Source: Bacillota bacterium
Lineage (GTDB): Bacteria; Bacillota; Limnochordia; DTU080
Length of the DNA stretch: 64,000 nucleotides
Assembly (NCBI GenBank): GCA_012840225.1
Contig: DULU01000005.1
Coordinates: 1-64,000 of the forward strand
Direction of reading: 5' to 3'
The notes below the pieces were generated by a model that worked only from the letters and a program-made list of their open reading frames with translations, made no database searches and was not told the DNA's origin. The position numbers and the translations under genes were made by a program. Positions 26,696-36,129 of the stretch are shown piece after piece (the first letter of the stretch is position 1; each line of letters begins with the position of its first letter).

Positions 26696-26754
26696 CACCG
26701 CTATACCGTAAGTGACGCCGGATTTGCTGCTGGATGTGATGCGATGTAGAGAGT

Positions 26755-27639
26755 TCAGACCACGAACTTTCGCTCCTGGTCGGCGAGGGAAGCCACGCCG
26801 ACCAGGTCATATATTTCGGCCAAAGTAGCTATGTCGCTTTCGACAGCGGCTAGCTGCTCAGCCTGCCGAGCTTTGGCTAAAGCCGCGGCCATGGCTTTGG
26901 CTGCGGCCCGCACGGCAATATTGGCGAAGATGATCATTTTATAACCAGCCTGATAAAGTGCGGCGGCAGAAACCCTGCTATATGTGGTAGGTACGGCAAT
27001 CAGGGGACATTTGCCCCGCCACGCCCGGCCGGCAGCCAGCACTTCATCAGGCGTTTTGGCCTTGGAATGAATCATCACAGCATCGGCCCCGGCGGCGTGG
27101 TATGCTTCGGCCCGGCGCAAGGCCTCCTCCAGGCCTAAGCCTAATATCAAAGCTTCGGTGCGGGCGGCCACAAAAAAGTCGGGACTCCGCTGCGCTGCTT
27201 TGGCCGCCCTGATTTTCCCGGCATGTTCCTCAATAGGCGTCAGAAGGCGTTGCACACCGTCGTAAAAACTGCACCGCTTGGGAAATACATTATCCTCCAA
27301 AACGATGCCGGCCACTCCGGCTCGCTCATATTCCTCCACGGTACGGATGACATTGACGGCGTTGCCGTAGCCGCTATCGCAGTCGGCAATTATCGGCAGG
27401 TCGGAGGCGGAGATCATCATCCTGATGCTGACTAAATTGTCGCTCATGGTCAGTATGTTGGCATCGGGCACCGCATGAACCGCCGAAATTTCAAACCCGC
27501 TGGCCCAGATGGCGGCGAACCCCGCCCTTTCCACCAGTCTGGCACTCAAACCATCATGCGCTCCCGCTACCAGCACCGGTTTATCCATAGCGAGGAGTTG
27601 CCTTAAACGGCCGGCTGCTGTTGCTTTTCCTGTGGTCAT
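26755..27639 (-). CDS. PEP mutase/isocitrate lyase superfamily enzyme
   Basis: A 294-residue TIM-barrel enzyme closest in wording to PEP mutase and phosphonopyruvate hydrolase. It has WASGFEISAVHAVPDANILTM, the metal-binding IIADCDSGYGN, GIVLEDNVFPKRCSFYDG, VAARTEALILGLGLEEAL and DAVMIHSKAKTPDEV. The flexible catalytic loop of true PEP mutase reads EDKxFPKxNS; here Asn is Cys (KRCS) and the Lys after ED is Asn. This leaves the reaction open among P-C bond chemistry and C-C lyase chemistry. It is divergent from the LysR gene. No phosphonate-pathway partner (decarboxylase, transaminase) is nearby. Confidence 0.8.
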   Translation of the reverse strand: MTTGKATAAGRLRQLLAMDKPVLVAGAHDGLSARLVERAGFAAIWASGFEISAVHAVPDANILTMSDNLVSIRMMISASDLPIIADCDSGYGNAVNVIRTVEEYERAGVAGIVLEDNVFPKRCSFYDGVQRLLTPIEEHAGKIRAAKAAQRSPDFFVAARTEALILGLGLEEALRRAEAYHAAGADAVMIHSKAKTPDEVLAAGRAWRGKCPLIAVPTTYSRVSAAALYQAGYKMIIFANIAVRAAAKAMAAALAKARQAEQLAAVESDIATLAEIYDLVGVASLADQERKFVV

Positions 27640-27853
27640 GTGGCGACCCCCTCTGTGTGTTCAGGTCGACCACATGATAGCATTGCCTGGCCGCTTTCGA
27701 CCAATTAGCGCTCTTTATGGTCCTATAAAAAGGGCAATGAACCGCCTCCGGCCTTTTTTGCAGGAGAGGTGGCTGCCCGGAGGAACCCTATACCATAGTC
27801 ATCGGGCATGGAAAAAATGGCAAAGGACTTATGACAAAGGAGTTGTTCAAGAG

Positions 27854-28796
27854 ATGGATTGGATCCTGGATGCCCGTCTGCGCATTTTCCATGCCGCAGC
27901 CCGCTACATGAGTTTTATCAAGGCCGCGGAAGCCCTTTACATCACTCAGCCGGGAGTGTCGTTTCAGATCCGTTCCCTGGAAGAAGCGCTGGGAGCCAAA
28001 TTATTCAAGCGCAGCGGTGCCGGCCTGGAATTGACGGAGTTGGGCAAAGAGTTATATAAAGCGACGGAAGAACTGCTCCACAGGGCTGCAGCCCTTGATG
28101 AGACCATGGCCGGCATCACCAAGATCATCAAAGGTACATTACATATCGCCGTAAGTGATCGGGAGCTATGTGTTGCCGGCAATAATCCGGAAATTCATCA
28201 GGGACGAAAAGCATCAATGCCGCATCGAAGCCCTGGTGGCCAACAGCAAAACGGTTTTGGAATATGTCGCCGACGGTACGGTGGATATCGGCATCGTGAG
28301 TGATCCGGTATACCGCAAAGATTTGGTAGTCGAACCTTATTTCAAAGATGAGGTGGTATTGATCACCCCACCCCACCACCGCTGGAGCCAAGGCCCACCC
28401 ATTCCTCTCAGCGCCCTGCAGACTGAACCTTTCATCCTGCGTGAGCCGGGCTCGGGCACCCGAGCCATTCTGGAAGCTCAATTACAGACCATCGGTTTGA
28501 CTGTGGATAATCTGCAGGTCGCCATGGTGCTGGGCGGCCTGGAAGCGGTAAAAGCGGCCGTGATGGATGGTCTTGGGGTTTCCCTGGCTCCCAGCATCGG
28601 TATCCGCCGGGAACTGGAAACCAAACGTCTGGCTGTAGCTCGGTGGGCCGACGTGGAAATGGTCAGAGATTTCAATCTGGTATATGCCAAAGGGCGCCCT
28701 CTGCCGGCCAGGATGAAAGCCTTTTTGAAATGCGCCAGGGAAGCAGTGGCCGGGTGGATCGGAGGCAGCGAGGCGGCAAGTGAGGGTAACGGATAA
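27854..28796 (+). pseudogene. LysR-family transcriptional regulator, frameshifted
   Basis: The first frame, from ATG 27854 (AAAGGAG eleven bases upstream), encodes the LysR winged helix (FHAAARYMSFIKAAEALYITQPGVSFQIRSLEE broken by no stop) and runs to LHIAVSD. The effector domain continues in another frame from about 28155 (IGSYVLPAIIRKFI through LVYAKGRPLPARM) to 28796. The switch, near 28151-28160 (GTAAGTGATC), needs a one-base skip, i.e. an extra base or two missing ones. Both halves are otherwise intact and together give the usual length of about 313 residues. This could be a recent mutation or an assembly error. It is divergent from the PEP-mutase-like gene and abuts the DUF1932 dehydrogenase. 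Confidence 0.75.
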
Positions 28797-29882
28797 ATGA
28801 TTGATAAAATAGATATAAAAGTCGGCATATTAGGATGCGGAGAAGTAGGAAGTACCTTCGCCGGGGCCATTAGCCGGTGTGGAGCGCAGGTGACGGTATA
28901 CGACAAACTCCTGGAGCAGGATGGCGGGGCAGAAATAATTAGGGACCGTCTTCACCGCCATCTCCAGCAGCCTCTTCATCTCCCCTTCCCTCCCGGCACG
29001 GTGGACGGCGGAATAAAGCCCGGCCAAATAAAGCTCGGCAGCTTGAGGGAGATGGTTCAGGGGAGCGACATGATATTGTCCACCGTAACCACCGATGTGG
29101 CCGAAAAGGCAGCCGGGGAAGTGGTGCCCTATCTGCACCGAGGCCATATATATGTCGACATGAACTCCACCGCCCCGCAAAAGAAAATCGCCATTGCCGG
29201 ATTGATCATGGCTACAGGCGCCGATTTTGTGGAAGGAGCCATCCTGGAACCGGTGGGAGCCAAGGGAGCGGCAGCCCGTATCCTGCTTGGCGGCAAAGCG
29301 GCAGAAAAAGCGGTGGGAATATTAAGAAATCTCGGCCTGAACACGGAGTTTTTTTCGGAGGTCATCGGTCGGGCCGCCAATTTTAAGATGATCAGAAGCA
29401 TATTTACCAAGGGTGTGGAGTGCCTCTTGGTGGAGCTATTGATTGCCGCCAGGCGGACAGGCATCCAAAATGAAATCTGGCAAGATATTACCGGGTTTAT
29501 GTCCGGGAATCCGTTTGAGCAGCTGGCCGCCAACTGGATAAGAACACACGTCTCCGCCGCCGGCAGACGATACCACGAAATGACGCAGGTGGCGGAGACG
29601 GTGGCAGAATGGGGTTTGGATCCCCTCATGACAGCGGCGACCCGGACTTTCCTGGCCAGGTCGGCTTCTGCAGTCGCCGCTATCGCATCTCATGCCGGTG
29701 AAGATAAACCTCACATCGGTGAGGATCAACCACACACCAGGGGGAATCAACCCCGGAACAAAGTGCAGTCCGGCATAGAGCAGTCCGGCATAGAGCAGTC
29801 CGGCATAGAGCAGTCCGGCATAGAGCAGTCCGGCGTAAAGGCCGTCGAGCAGGTAATCACCCTGCTCGACGCTCTACTCTGA
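28797..29882 (+). CDS. 6-phosphogluconate dehydrogenase-like oxidoreductase with DUF1932
   Basis: A 361-residue NAD(P)-dependent enzyme. An N-terminal Rossmann domain (VGILGCGEVGSTFAGAIS) contains ILSTVTTDVAEKAAGEVVPYL and YVDMNSTAPQKK. It is followed by the helical DUF1932 domain (IGRAANFKMIRSIFTKGVECLLVELLIAARRTG, with lysine in the catalytic position). It belongs to the beta-hydroxyacid dehydrogenase superfamily; the substrate is unknown. The ATG follows the LysR stop with no gap. The C-terminal 45 residues carry expansions: two or three DKPHIGE/DQPHTRG units and five QSGIE-type repeats. Confidence 0.84.
   Translation: MIDKIDIKVGILGCGEVGSTFAGAISRCGAQVTVYDKLLEQDGGAEIIRDRLHRHLQQPLHLPFPPGTVDGGIKPGQIKLGSLREMVQGSDMILSTVTTDVAEKAAGEVVPYLHRGHIYVDMNSTAPQKKIAIAGLIMATGADFVEGAILEPVGAKGAAARILLGGKAAEKAVGILRNLGLNTEFFSEVIGRAANFKMIRSIFTKGVECLLVELLIAARRTGIQNEIWQDITGFMSGNPFEQLAANWIRTHVSAAGRRYHEMTQVAETVAEWGLDPLMTAATRTFLARSASAVAAIASHAGEDKPHIGEDQPHTRGNQPRNKVQSGIEQSGIEQSGIEQSGIEQSGVKAVEQVITLLDALL
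29766..29840 (+). repeat. Five 15-bp tandem repeats inside the DUF1932 gene
   Basis: CAGTCCGGCATAGAG occurs four times exactly, then once with two changes. It encodes QSGIE repeats in frame near the C-terminus. Confidence 0.95.
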
Positions 29883-29921
29883 TCCCTGATACTCTTTTAT
29901 CCCTATCCCTGATCCTCTTGG

Positions 29922-32585
29922 CTATATGTTGATACCGGAAATTCCGAGCAGAAGAATGTCTGCATCGGTTTCTCCATTCCCACAGCAGAGAATGGCAGCG
30001 ATTTCCCGCTCAGGATGCGGGTTCACCCACTCAAAGCCGAGGGCGGTTACATCACGCCCGTCGCCGGTTTTGGCCTGCAGCAGCGGATCCCCCCAATAGG
30101 TGGCGATATATCCCTGATGACGGTAATATTGCTGCGGCAAAGGTTGACCATACCGCCTGGTATAAACACATATATTGCCGGCATATTCGACAGGTATTTC
30201 CACCTGGGAACCGTCGGCATAACGGACGATATACCGACCGACTTCTTTCAGCGGCTGCCAGGCAATGCGCATGGCATTGTTGGCGGTGGCATGGAGGAAT
30301 ACGAGCTTGTCATAGTTGGCTCTCACCGGCACCTCGATGGGTGTGGTGGTGAGCCTTTGGGCATTGGTAAAGTCAAAAGAGCAGCTCCACAGTGTGGTGG
30401 GTGTGCGCTGCAGCGCTTCGGCAAGTGCAGCAGGCAAAGCAGACGAAGCTGGCAAAGCAGGCAAAGAGATGGCCCTGGAGGTGAACTGGTGACCAAAAGG
30501 CTTGGCGATGCCCCGCAACTCATCCCGCAGCCTGGGCAGCCGCTTGGTTATCCAGGCAGTATATATCTCACGAGCCCGGGAATCATAGGTTTCCGACCAG
30601 AGCATCTCGGCTGAATATAACAGGTCGAAGATCTTCCCTTTCTTCGCCAAGGTGTATTCATCGCAGCGGCACCAGGTGGAAACCTCCCCTCCGATCATGC
30701 CTTCTTTGGCGATGCGCTGCTCAAAGCGGGGATAATGGCTGGAATACATATTCCCCATGATGATCTTGTAGCCATAGGGCAGGAGATTATCTTCCAGATC
30801 GAGGTCAAAATGGAAATACCAGATAAAATCGAGCAGCACTATGTCCCGCGGCAGCCGCTCCCTTGCCGGATGGGTTTTGTAGCGTTCGGTGGGCTGCAGC
30901 ATATCGCACCAGATCATCATTTTCAGGCCTTTTTTGGCCAGATACTCGTACATACGCCTGACATGCAGCTCATACAGCTCGGCATGATCCTTGCCCTGGC
31001 AGCGGGGACAGAGCCCTATCTGGTAGATTTCGTCATGCCCCATGTGCACATAGCGTTCCGGGCGGACGACCTCTACAATCTCGTCAATAATATCATAGAT
31101 GATTTCATAGCTTTTCTCGTGCAGGGGGCAGTAGGTGTGATAGTAATGTGTGCTCGGCGGCTGATCGGCGAGGCGGGTGTCGAGCTTCTTCTCCTTGACA
31201 GCCTCCTCCGCCACCTCGGCGATTTCGGGGTGGGCATAGGTGATGTATTGGGTATGCCCGAAGGACTGCACCTCGGGGATCACTTCGAAACCGAATTGCT
31301 TGCAATAGGCGACGAACTCCCGCACTTCATCCTTCTCCAGCAGCTCGCCACCGGCTACCATATCGCCGTGTGGGAACTTCGGCTGCAGGCCGGCGGCGGC
31401 GGCCCGGTTGCCTTGCACCCAGGCTTCGCTGATCTCGGGATGCCGGTCAAAACGCATGCCGCCGGCAAATTCTATGAAAATGGTGTTGTAGCGCATAGGA
31501 ATCAGCACATAGCGGATCAAGCGCTTCATAAAAGGTATTTCTTCCCGGGGCGGCAACCCGAAGTGGAACCCGCGCACCTCGCAGCGGGGCTCGTCATCCA
31601 CTTCACAGAATGGCACGGTACCTTTTTGGGCCAGCTGGACAAGGGTTTCGGCAGCATATAGCAGGCCGATCCTCTGCGAAGCGACGAGCTCCACACCGCC
31701 GGCATGCACCCGGACGCCATATCCGTTGGGCTTGATGGCGGCATCGAGGGCGATGGTGATCGTCCCTTCCGGAGCGGCCGGGTTGGCTGACGGAATGGCT
31801 GACGGTGCCTGCCCGGACGATGTGATTATCGGCAGGTCAACACCGAAACATTCTCTCAGGCGTTCCTTTATAAAGGAAGCAACAAATTCCACATCGGCTG
31901 CGGCGGCGGCTGTGGTTGGGGTTGGGGCTGGGGCTGCGGCTGAGTCGGAGGCGGGAATCATGATGGCTTTCAAAGCCGAAAGCGGCAGCTCTCCTTCCTG
32001 GTAGCGGAGGCTTTTGGGCGTCGGGTAGACATCCGGCTCATCGGCTTCGGCTCCAATGACTGCCAGTTTGGATATAACGATATCTTTCAGGTCAGCCTGC
32101 AGCCGCACGACTAGTGTAGCCGCCCACACGCCAATGGGTACGGTTATTTCCCCATTCAGCAAATGGCCGCTCCCGGCATCCAGACGCCCGACACAGGTGA
32201 GGGTATTATTATGCGCACCGCTTTCACCGGCAAGAGAAAAGACCTCCACAGCCGCCACGCCGGAACGCCCGGTAAGTTCCAGACAGACTGCGCCGATGAA
32301 AAAAGCCTGGCCAAAATTGATGCGGATATCGACGCCGGTATCCATCAGCGAATTCCATTTCCATCCCACCGGAGCGCCTTGGCCCAGACTCTCTGTACCG
32401 AAGGGGATCTCTCCGCCCTGTGGCTTGGCATCACCTGTATCCGGGGTTATATCAGGTGGAAAAGGCTTCCCCGTTCCCCGGCGGAAAAACTGATAGCTAC
32501 CTTTAGGATCAATGCTGTTTATGTTTAGTTGACCTATATACATCTCTCGCTTGGTGGCTGATCCGACGCCGAAGACCGGAGGCAC
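29922..32585 (-). CDS. Glycoside hydrolase family 20 (beta-N-acetylhexosaminidase-like)
   Basis: An 887-residue multidomain protein without a signal peptide. A discoidin-like domain (about residues 70-180, ending IVISKLAVIGAE) precedes the GH20 N-terminal domain (VYPTPKSLRYQEGELPL). The GH20 catalytic barrel has CEVRGFHFGLPPREEIPFMKRLI, VIPEVQSFGHTQY and the catalytic pair Asp518-Glu519 in HMGHDEIYQ. A C-terminal beta region follows. GH20 enzymes remove terminal GlcNAc or GalNAc by substrate-assisted catalysis. The start is uncertain: GTG 32585 or ATG 32543. An Ala/Pro/Thr-rich insertion (about residues 213-232) is low-complexity. nagA at 54.9 kb could handle released GlcNAc after phosphorylation. 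Confidence 0.85.
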   Translation of the reverse strand: MPPVFGVGSATKREMYIGQLNINSIDPKGSYQFFRRGTGKPFPPDITPDTGDAKPQGGEIPFGTESLGQGAPVGWKWNSLMDTGVDIRINFGQAFFIGAVCLELTGRSGVAAVEVFSLAGESGAHNNTLTCVGRLDAGSGHLLNGEITVPIGVWAATLVVRLQADLKDIVISKLAVIGAEADEPDVYPTPKSLRYQEGELPLSALKAIMIPASDSAAAPAPTPTTAAAAADVEFVASFIKERLRECFGVDLPIITSSGQAPSAIPSANPAAPEGTITIALDAAIKPNGYGVRVHAGGVELVASQRIGLLYAAETLVQLAQKGTVPFCEVDDEPRCEVRGFHFGLPPREEIPFMKRLIRYVLIPMRYNTIFIEFAGGMRFDRHPEISEAWVQGNRAAAAGLQPKFPHGDMVAGGELLEKDEVREFVAYCKQFGFEVIPEVQSFGHTQYITYAHPEIAEVAEEAVKEKKLDTRLADQPPSTHYYHTYCPLHEKSYEIIYDIIDEIVEVVRPERYVHMGHDEIYQIGLCPRCQGKDHAELYELHVRRMYEYLAKKGLKMMIWCDMLQPTERYKTHPARERLPRDIVLLDFIWYFHFDLDLEDNLLPYGYKIIMGNMYSSHYPRFEQRIAKEGMIGGEVSTWCRCDEYTLAKKGKIFDLLYSAEMLWSETYDSRAREIYTAWITKRLPRLRDELRGIAKPFGHQFTSRAISLPALPASSALPAALAEALQRTPTTLWSCSFDFTNAQRLTTTPIEVPVRANYDKLVFLHATANNAMRIAWQPLKEVGRYIVRYADGSQVEIPVEYAGNICVYTRRYGQPLPQQYYRHQGYIATYWGDPLLQAKTGDGRDVTALGFEWVNPHPEREIAAILCCGNGETDADILLLGISGINI

Positions 32586-32670
32586 AACCGGATCAACCTT
32601 CGCTCCTTTCCTTATGTGATGTTTTTATATGCTTTTCAGGTCAGGTCATGCCAGGCCGCAAAATTGATAA

Positions 32671-33393
32671 TCAATAATGAAACGACAGGCCGGCAATGCC
32701 GTCTACAACCAGAGAGAAGGCAACGGTGTTGGCATCGGTCTGAGCACCTTTCTGTTCTGTAATAGCTGTCATAATCTGGCGGCATTTTTCTTGCGGCGTC
32801 ACAATCAGCAGCACATCCTTCTCGGGATGGATGGTAATGCCCAACACCTTGCTGGCATATTTCATGCCGACACCTCTGGCGTGCAGCACCGTTCCACCTG
32901 AGGCACCGGCCGCTTTCGCCACGCTCATCACTTCGTCAACATAGCCGCGATTCATGATGGCTACAATCAAATTGTGGGCGCAAGACTGCCCGGATGCGGA
33001 TGAACCAGGCTGGTCATGTTGCTCCACGGCTTTTCCCTCCCCCCCTGCCGTTCCTCCCTTTTCTTCCGGCATACATTTTCCGTGTGCCATGCCGGCAATG
33101 GCACAAAGCGGTATGCTAATAGCAATACCCCCGCCAAATGAGGATAATAGCACTTTGTCCAGTTTCTCCAATACAACCCGTGACAGCGGCAATGGCAGGC
33201 AGCTGAATAATACATCTTTTTCGCTTATGCCCAGTCCCAAATAGGCCAGGATACTCGTATCGGCTGTGCCTTTACCCAAAGTTAGATAGTTAAACAAGAT
33301 GCCCTTCTCGATAAATATATCTGCCAGCTTATCTCCAAAGCCCCTGTTGATTATCACGATCAGTAATGCCAATGATGTGACCGTTGTCGGCAT
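32671..33393 (-). CDS. Tandem P-II-like regulator linked to DUF1538
   Basis: A 240-residue protein made of two P-II-like (GlnB-fold) units. The first is at about residues 5-105 (LIVIINRGFGDKLADIFIEKG, GKGTADTSIL). The second is at about 140-240 (NLIVAIMNRGYVDEVMSVAKAAG, HARGVG). A Gly/Glu-rich linker joins them. P-II proteins bind nucleotides and regulate transporters. This one lies 47 bases downstream of the DUF1538 membrane protein on the same strand, a known pairing, so it probably gates that protein. The uridylylation-type T-loop tyrosine is not evident. Confidence 0.8.
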   Translation of the reverse strand: MPTTVTSLALLIVIINRGFGDKLADIFIEKGILFNYLTLGKGTADTSILAYLGLGISEKDVLFSCLPLPLSRVVLEKLDKVLLSSFGGGIAISIPLCAIAGMAHGKCMPEEKGGTAGGEGKAVEQHDQPGSSASGQSCAHNLIVAIMNRGYVDEVMSVAKAAGASGGTVLHARGVGMKYASKVLGITIHPEKDVLLIVTPQEKCRQIMTAITEQKGAQTDANTVAFSLVVDGIAGLSFHY

Positions 33394-33440
33394 ATGTGAA
33401 TGATCACCACCTCTCCGGCTCTCCCTATAGCTCTCTAGCC

Positions 33441-34985
33441 CTATCTAGCCCTCTCGGTGTCAGCCTCGGCATCTGTCTCCCATGCCGCCGTACTTTCCGC
33501 CGTCCATGTCGAACTAATGGCAGAATCCATCGCCTGCCTGCGCCGCAGATACTGGTTATATATAATTCCTATACACTGGATGGTTATCAGCGGCATGGTC
33601 GCTACCATGGCTATAATACCAAAAGCATCTTTTATGATATTGCCGCCGACCCCCTCACATATGCCCACCGCAAAGGGCAGCATGAACGCCGCCGCCATGG
33701 TACCGGCAGCCACACCGCCTGAGTCGAAGGCTATGGCAGTGAATATACCCGGCGTAAAGAAGGTCAAAAGCAAAGCCAGGGCATAACATGGTACCAAAAA
33801 ATACCAGATGCCGGTCGAAGTGATTATCCTGATCACTGCCAACACCACGGCCAGGCTGACGCTGATGGACAGGCCGGTCATCATCGTCTTTCGGGATATG
33901 GCCCCACTCGTCAGCTCCTCAACCTGTTTGGTAAGCATGTGCACCGCCGGTTCCGTATAGACAATAAAGAAGCCGATGACGGCGCTTAGAGGAATCAATA
34001 GCCACCCGAAAGAAGGAGCTATGCTCCCGATATACATCCCCGCGGGCATAAAGCCGACATTCACTCCCGTCAGAAAAACAGTCAAGCCGAAGAGGGTGTA
34101 GATCAGGCCGAATATAATGCGCATCAGGACGGTTTTCGACGTTTTGAAACCGGTGAGTTTCAGGATGATGAATATCAACACGATGGGAAAAAGGACCGTC
34201 AGCACTTCCTGAAATAGTTGCCAACCTTCTCTGATATATGCCGTCGCCAGTTTCCAGACATTGTCGACACCTTCGACCGGGGTAAACACGTGGCCGGAGG
34301 TGGATGGGTCGAAGAACATGCCCATAATCAGGACTGCCAGTATGGGGCCTATCGAACAGAGCGCGCATAAGCCGAAGCTGTCTTCTTTGACACTGTGCCC
34401 TCCTTTGGTGGCGGAAATACTGGCGCCTAAAGCCAAGATAAATGGTACCGTAACCGGCCCGGTGGTCACACCGCCGGAGTCGAACCCGAGCGCCAGGTAG
34501 TCGGGGGCGGTGAAGGAGGCAACGATAAACACCAGCAGGTAGGCGGCTACGAGCATATAAGCCAGCGATATCTGAAACACAATCCGCAATATAGACAGCA
34601 CCATAAAGAAGCCGACGCCGACGGCTACCGACGTTATCAGGATGGCATCCGGGACGGACGGCACCTGCTTGGCCAGCACCTGCAGATCCGGTTCGGCTAC
34701 AGTGACCACAACCCCAATGATAAAAATGATAATGATTATCAGGGAAAATCTGCTGATTTTAGGTAACTTCGCTCCTACTGCCTCACCAATTGGCATGATG
34801 GCCATATCAGCGCCCAAGGAAAAGATGCTCATGCCGACGATGAGCAGCAGGGAACCGACGAGAAAAAGCATCAGTGTCCAAAACGGCATGGGTGAGGTTA
34901 TAAGGCTGAGCAAAAGAATAATGGCACTTACGGGTAATACCGATTGTGCCGCTTCTTTAATTTTTTGCAGCAGTTCTCCGAACAT
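33441..34985 (-). CDS. DUF1538 membrane transporter-like protein (two DUF1538 halves)
   Basis: A 514-residue polytopic membrane protein starting at ATG 34985 (AAGGA eight bases upstream). Two homologous halves are visible from the repeated motif GFDSGGVTTGPVTVPFILALG in the first and AFDSGGVAAGTMAAAFMLPFAVG in the second. Each half has several hydrophobic helices. The family is uncharacterised, with an inverted- or tandem-repeat transporter look, and commonly neighbours P-II-like genes as here. The transported substrate is unknown. The frame stays open upstream to 35243, but that part overlaps simple repeats and lacks a good start site. Confidence 0.86.
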   Translation of the reverse strand: MFGELLQKIKEAAQSVLPVSAIILLLSLITSPMPFWTLMLFLVGSLLLIVGMSIFSLGADMAIMPIGEAVGAKLPKISRFSLIIIIIFIIGVVVTVAEPDLQVLAKQVPSVPDAILITSVAVGVGFFMVLSILRIVFQISLAYMLVAAYLLVFIVASFTAPDYLALGFDSGGVTTGPVTVPFILALGASISATKGGHSVKEDSFGLCALCSIGPILAVLIMGMFFDPSTSGHVFTPVEGVDNVWKLATAYIREGWQLFQEVLTVLFPIVLIFIILKLTGFKTSKTVLMRIIFGLIYTLFGLTVFLTGVNVGFMPAGMYIGSIAPSFGWLLIPLSAVIGFFIVYTEPAVHMLTKQVEELTSGAISRKTMMTGLSISVSLAVVLAVIRIITSTGIWYFLVPCYALALLLTFFTPGIFTAIAFDSGGVAAGTMAAAFMLPFAVGICEGVGGNIIKDAFGIIAMVATMPLITIQCIGIIYNQYLRRRQAMDSAISSTWTAESTAAWETDAEADTERAR

Positions 34986-35099
34986 CGGCCGGTCCTTTTT
35001 GCTTTTATATTGTGCTTTTTGCTTGTGGCGATCTATAGCTGATAACCACAACCCCTGGCAAGCATATTCGACGCCAAGTATAGGTCGCCTGCAATATTT

Positions 35100-35206
35100 G
35101 CATGCCATGGATGTGACAAACGCGATGAGTGTGATGAATGTGATGAAGGCGATGAAGGCGATCGTTGCCGGGATTGACGGATTGACGGATCGACGGATCG
35201 ACGGTT
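35100..35206. repeat. Short tandem repeats upstream of the DUF1538 gene
   Basis: The gap 34986-35277 holds GATGAAGGC/GATGAATGT-type nonamers, then GACGGATTGACGGATCGAC-type octamers. No gene is seen here. Confidence 0.6.
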
Positions 35207-35277
35207 GAAGCTGAAGATGTGACGGCTGACCACCGCCACTCATACCATGGTACTAATCATTTATTGGAGGAGTGGCG

Positions 35278-36045
35278 ATGAGGAATAAAACCAGGAAATT
35301 GGCAAATGGAAACGGAGATAGGCAAAGAGATGGGGATAAACACCGGGACGGGGATAAGCGCAGGGACGGCGATAAGCACCGGGACGGCGATAAGCACCGG
35401 GACGGGAAAAGACAACGCCATGGCGAGCGGACCAGGACCCGACTGATGCTTATGAACCAATTCCGGCTGCTTTGGGAACAGCATGTCTATTGGACGAGGA
35501 TGGTTATCCTCGGTATAGCCTTCGATACACCGGATCTGGAGGCCACTACAGAACGGTTGCTGCGCAATGTGCCGGATTTCGAGGCTACTCTCAGCCAGTT
35601 TTATAGCGCGGAAGAAGTCGAAACATTCGGGAGATTGCTGAGAGATCACCTAGTGATTGCCGCCGAGCTGGTTACCGCAGCCAAGGCGGGCGATAATGCC
35701 GCCGTGGCGGAAACCACAGAGAGATGGTACGCCAACGCCGACGAAATTGTGGCACAGATGAACCGGATGAATCCATTCTGGACTATCGAGGAGCAAAGGT
35801 CGATGTGGCAGCGTCATCTTGATCTGACCATCGAGGAGGCTGTGGCTACCTTGTCGGGCGATTATGCCCGCAGCATAGCAACCTTCGACGCCATAGAGGA
35901 ACAGGCGCTGATGATGGCCGACAGCTTCACCAGGGGAATAATCAGGCAGTTCGACCTGGATACCGGTACATCGGCAGCGAAAGGAACAAAAGGAAGGGGA
36001 AAAAGAACAACACGGAGGAGAACAAGAACGAGAACAAGGACATGA
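35278..36045 (+). CDS. Helical hypothetical protein with basic repeat tails
   Basis: A 255-residue protein; ATG 35278 is seven bases after GGAGG. The N-terminus is a run of RDGDKH-type hexapeptides and the C-terminus a run of Arg/Thr dipeptides, both from DNA repeats. The central part (about residues 58-225; LLWEQHVYWTRMVILGIAF, FYSAEEVETFGRLLRDHLVIAAELV, RWYANADEIVAQM) resembles a helical-bundle family of Bacillota, sometimes mislabelled acetylglutamate kinase. No kinase motif is present and no function is known. It precedes the ATP-grasp gene on the same strand. Confidence 0.7.
   Translation: MRNKTRKLANGNGDRQRDGDKHRDGDKRRDGDKHRDGDKHRDGKRQRHGERTRTRLMLMNQFRLLWEQHVYWTRMVILGIAFDTPDLEATTERLLRNVPDFEATLSQFYSAEEVETFGRLLRDHLVIAAELVTAAKAGDNAAVAETTERWYANADEIVAQMNRMNPFWTIEEQRSMWQRHLDLTIEEAVATLSGDYARSIATFDAIEEQALMMADSFTRGIIRQFDLDTGTSAAKGTKGRGKRTTRRRTRTRTRT
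35326..35406 (+). repeat. 18-bp tandem repeats in the 5' coding region
   Basis: About four units of GGGACGGCGATAAGCACC with minor changes encode RDGDKH repeats in frame. Confidence 0.9.
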
Positions 36046-36129
36046 ACAAGAAACAAGTAGCATATAGCAGGTAAAGCAGGCTTGGCAGTATAATTGTGCA
36101 TGCAGTAAACATCAGAAAATGGAGTTGAC

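Noticed and set aside
29766-29840. CRISPR-like array
   Set aside because: The units are contiguous 15-mers inside a coding frame, with no spacers and no cas genes.
34986-35243. Upstream extension of the DUF1538 protein
   Set aside because: The extension encodes Ala/Phe/Ile repeats from intergenic tandem repeats; ATG 34985 starts at the conserved domain with a fair ribosome site.
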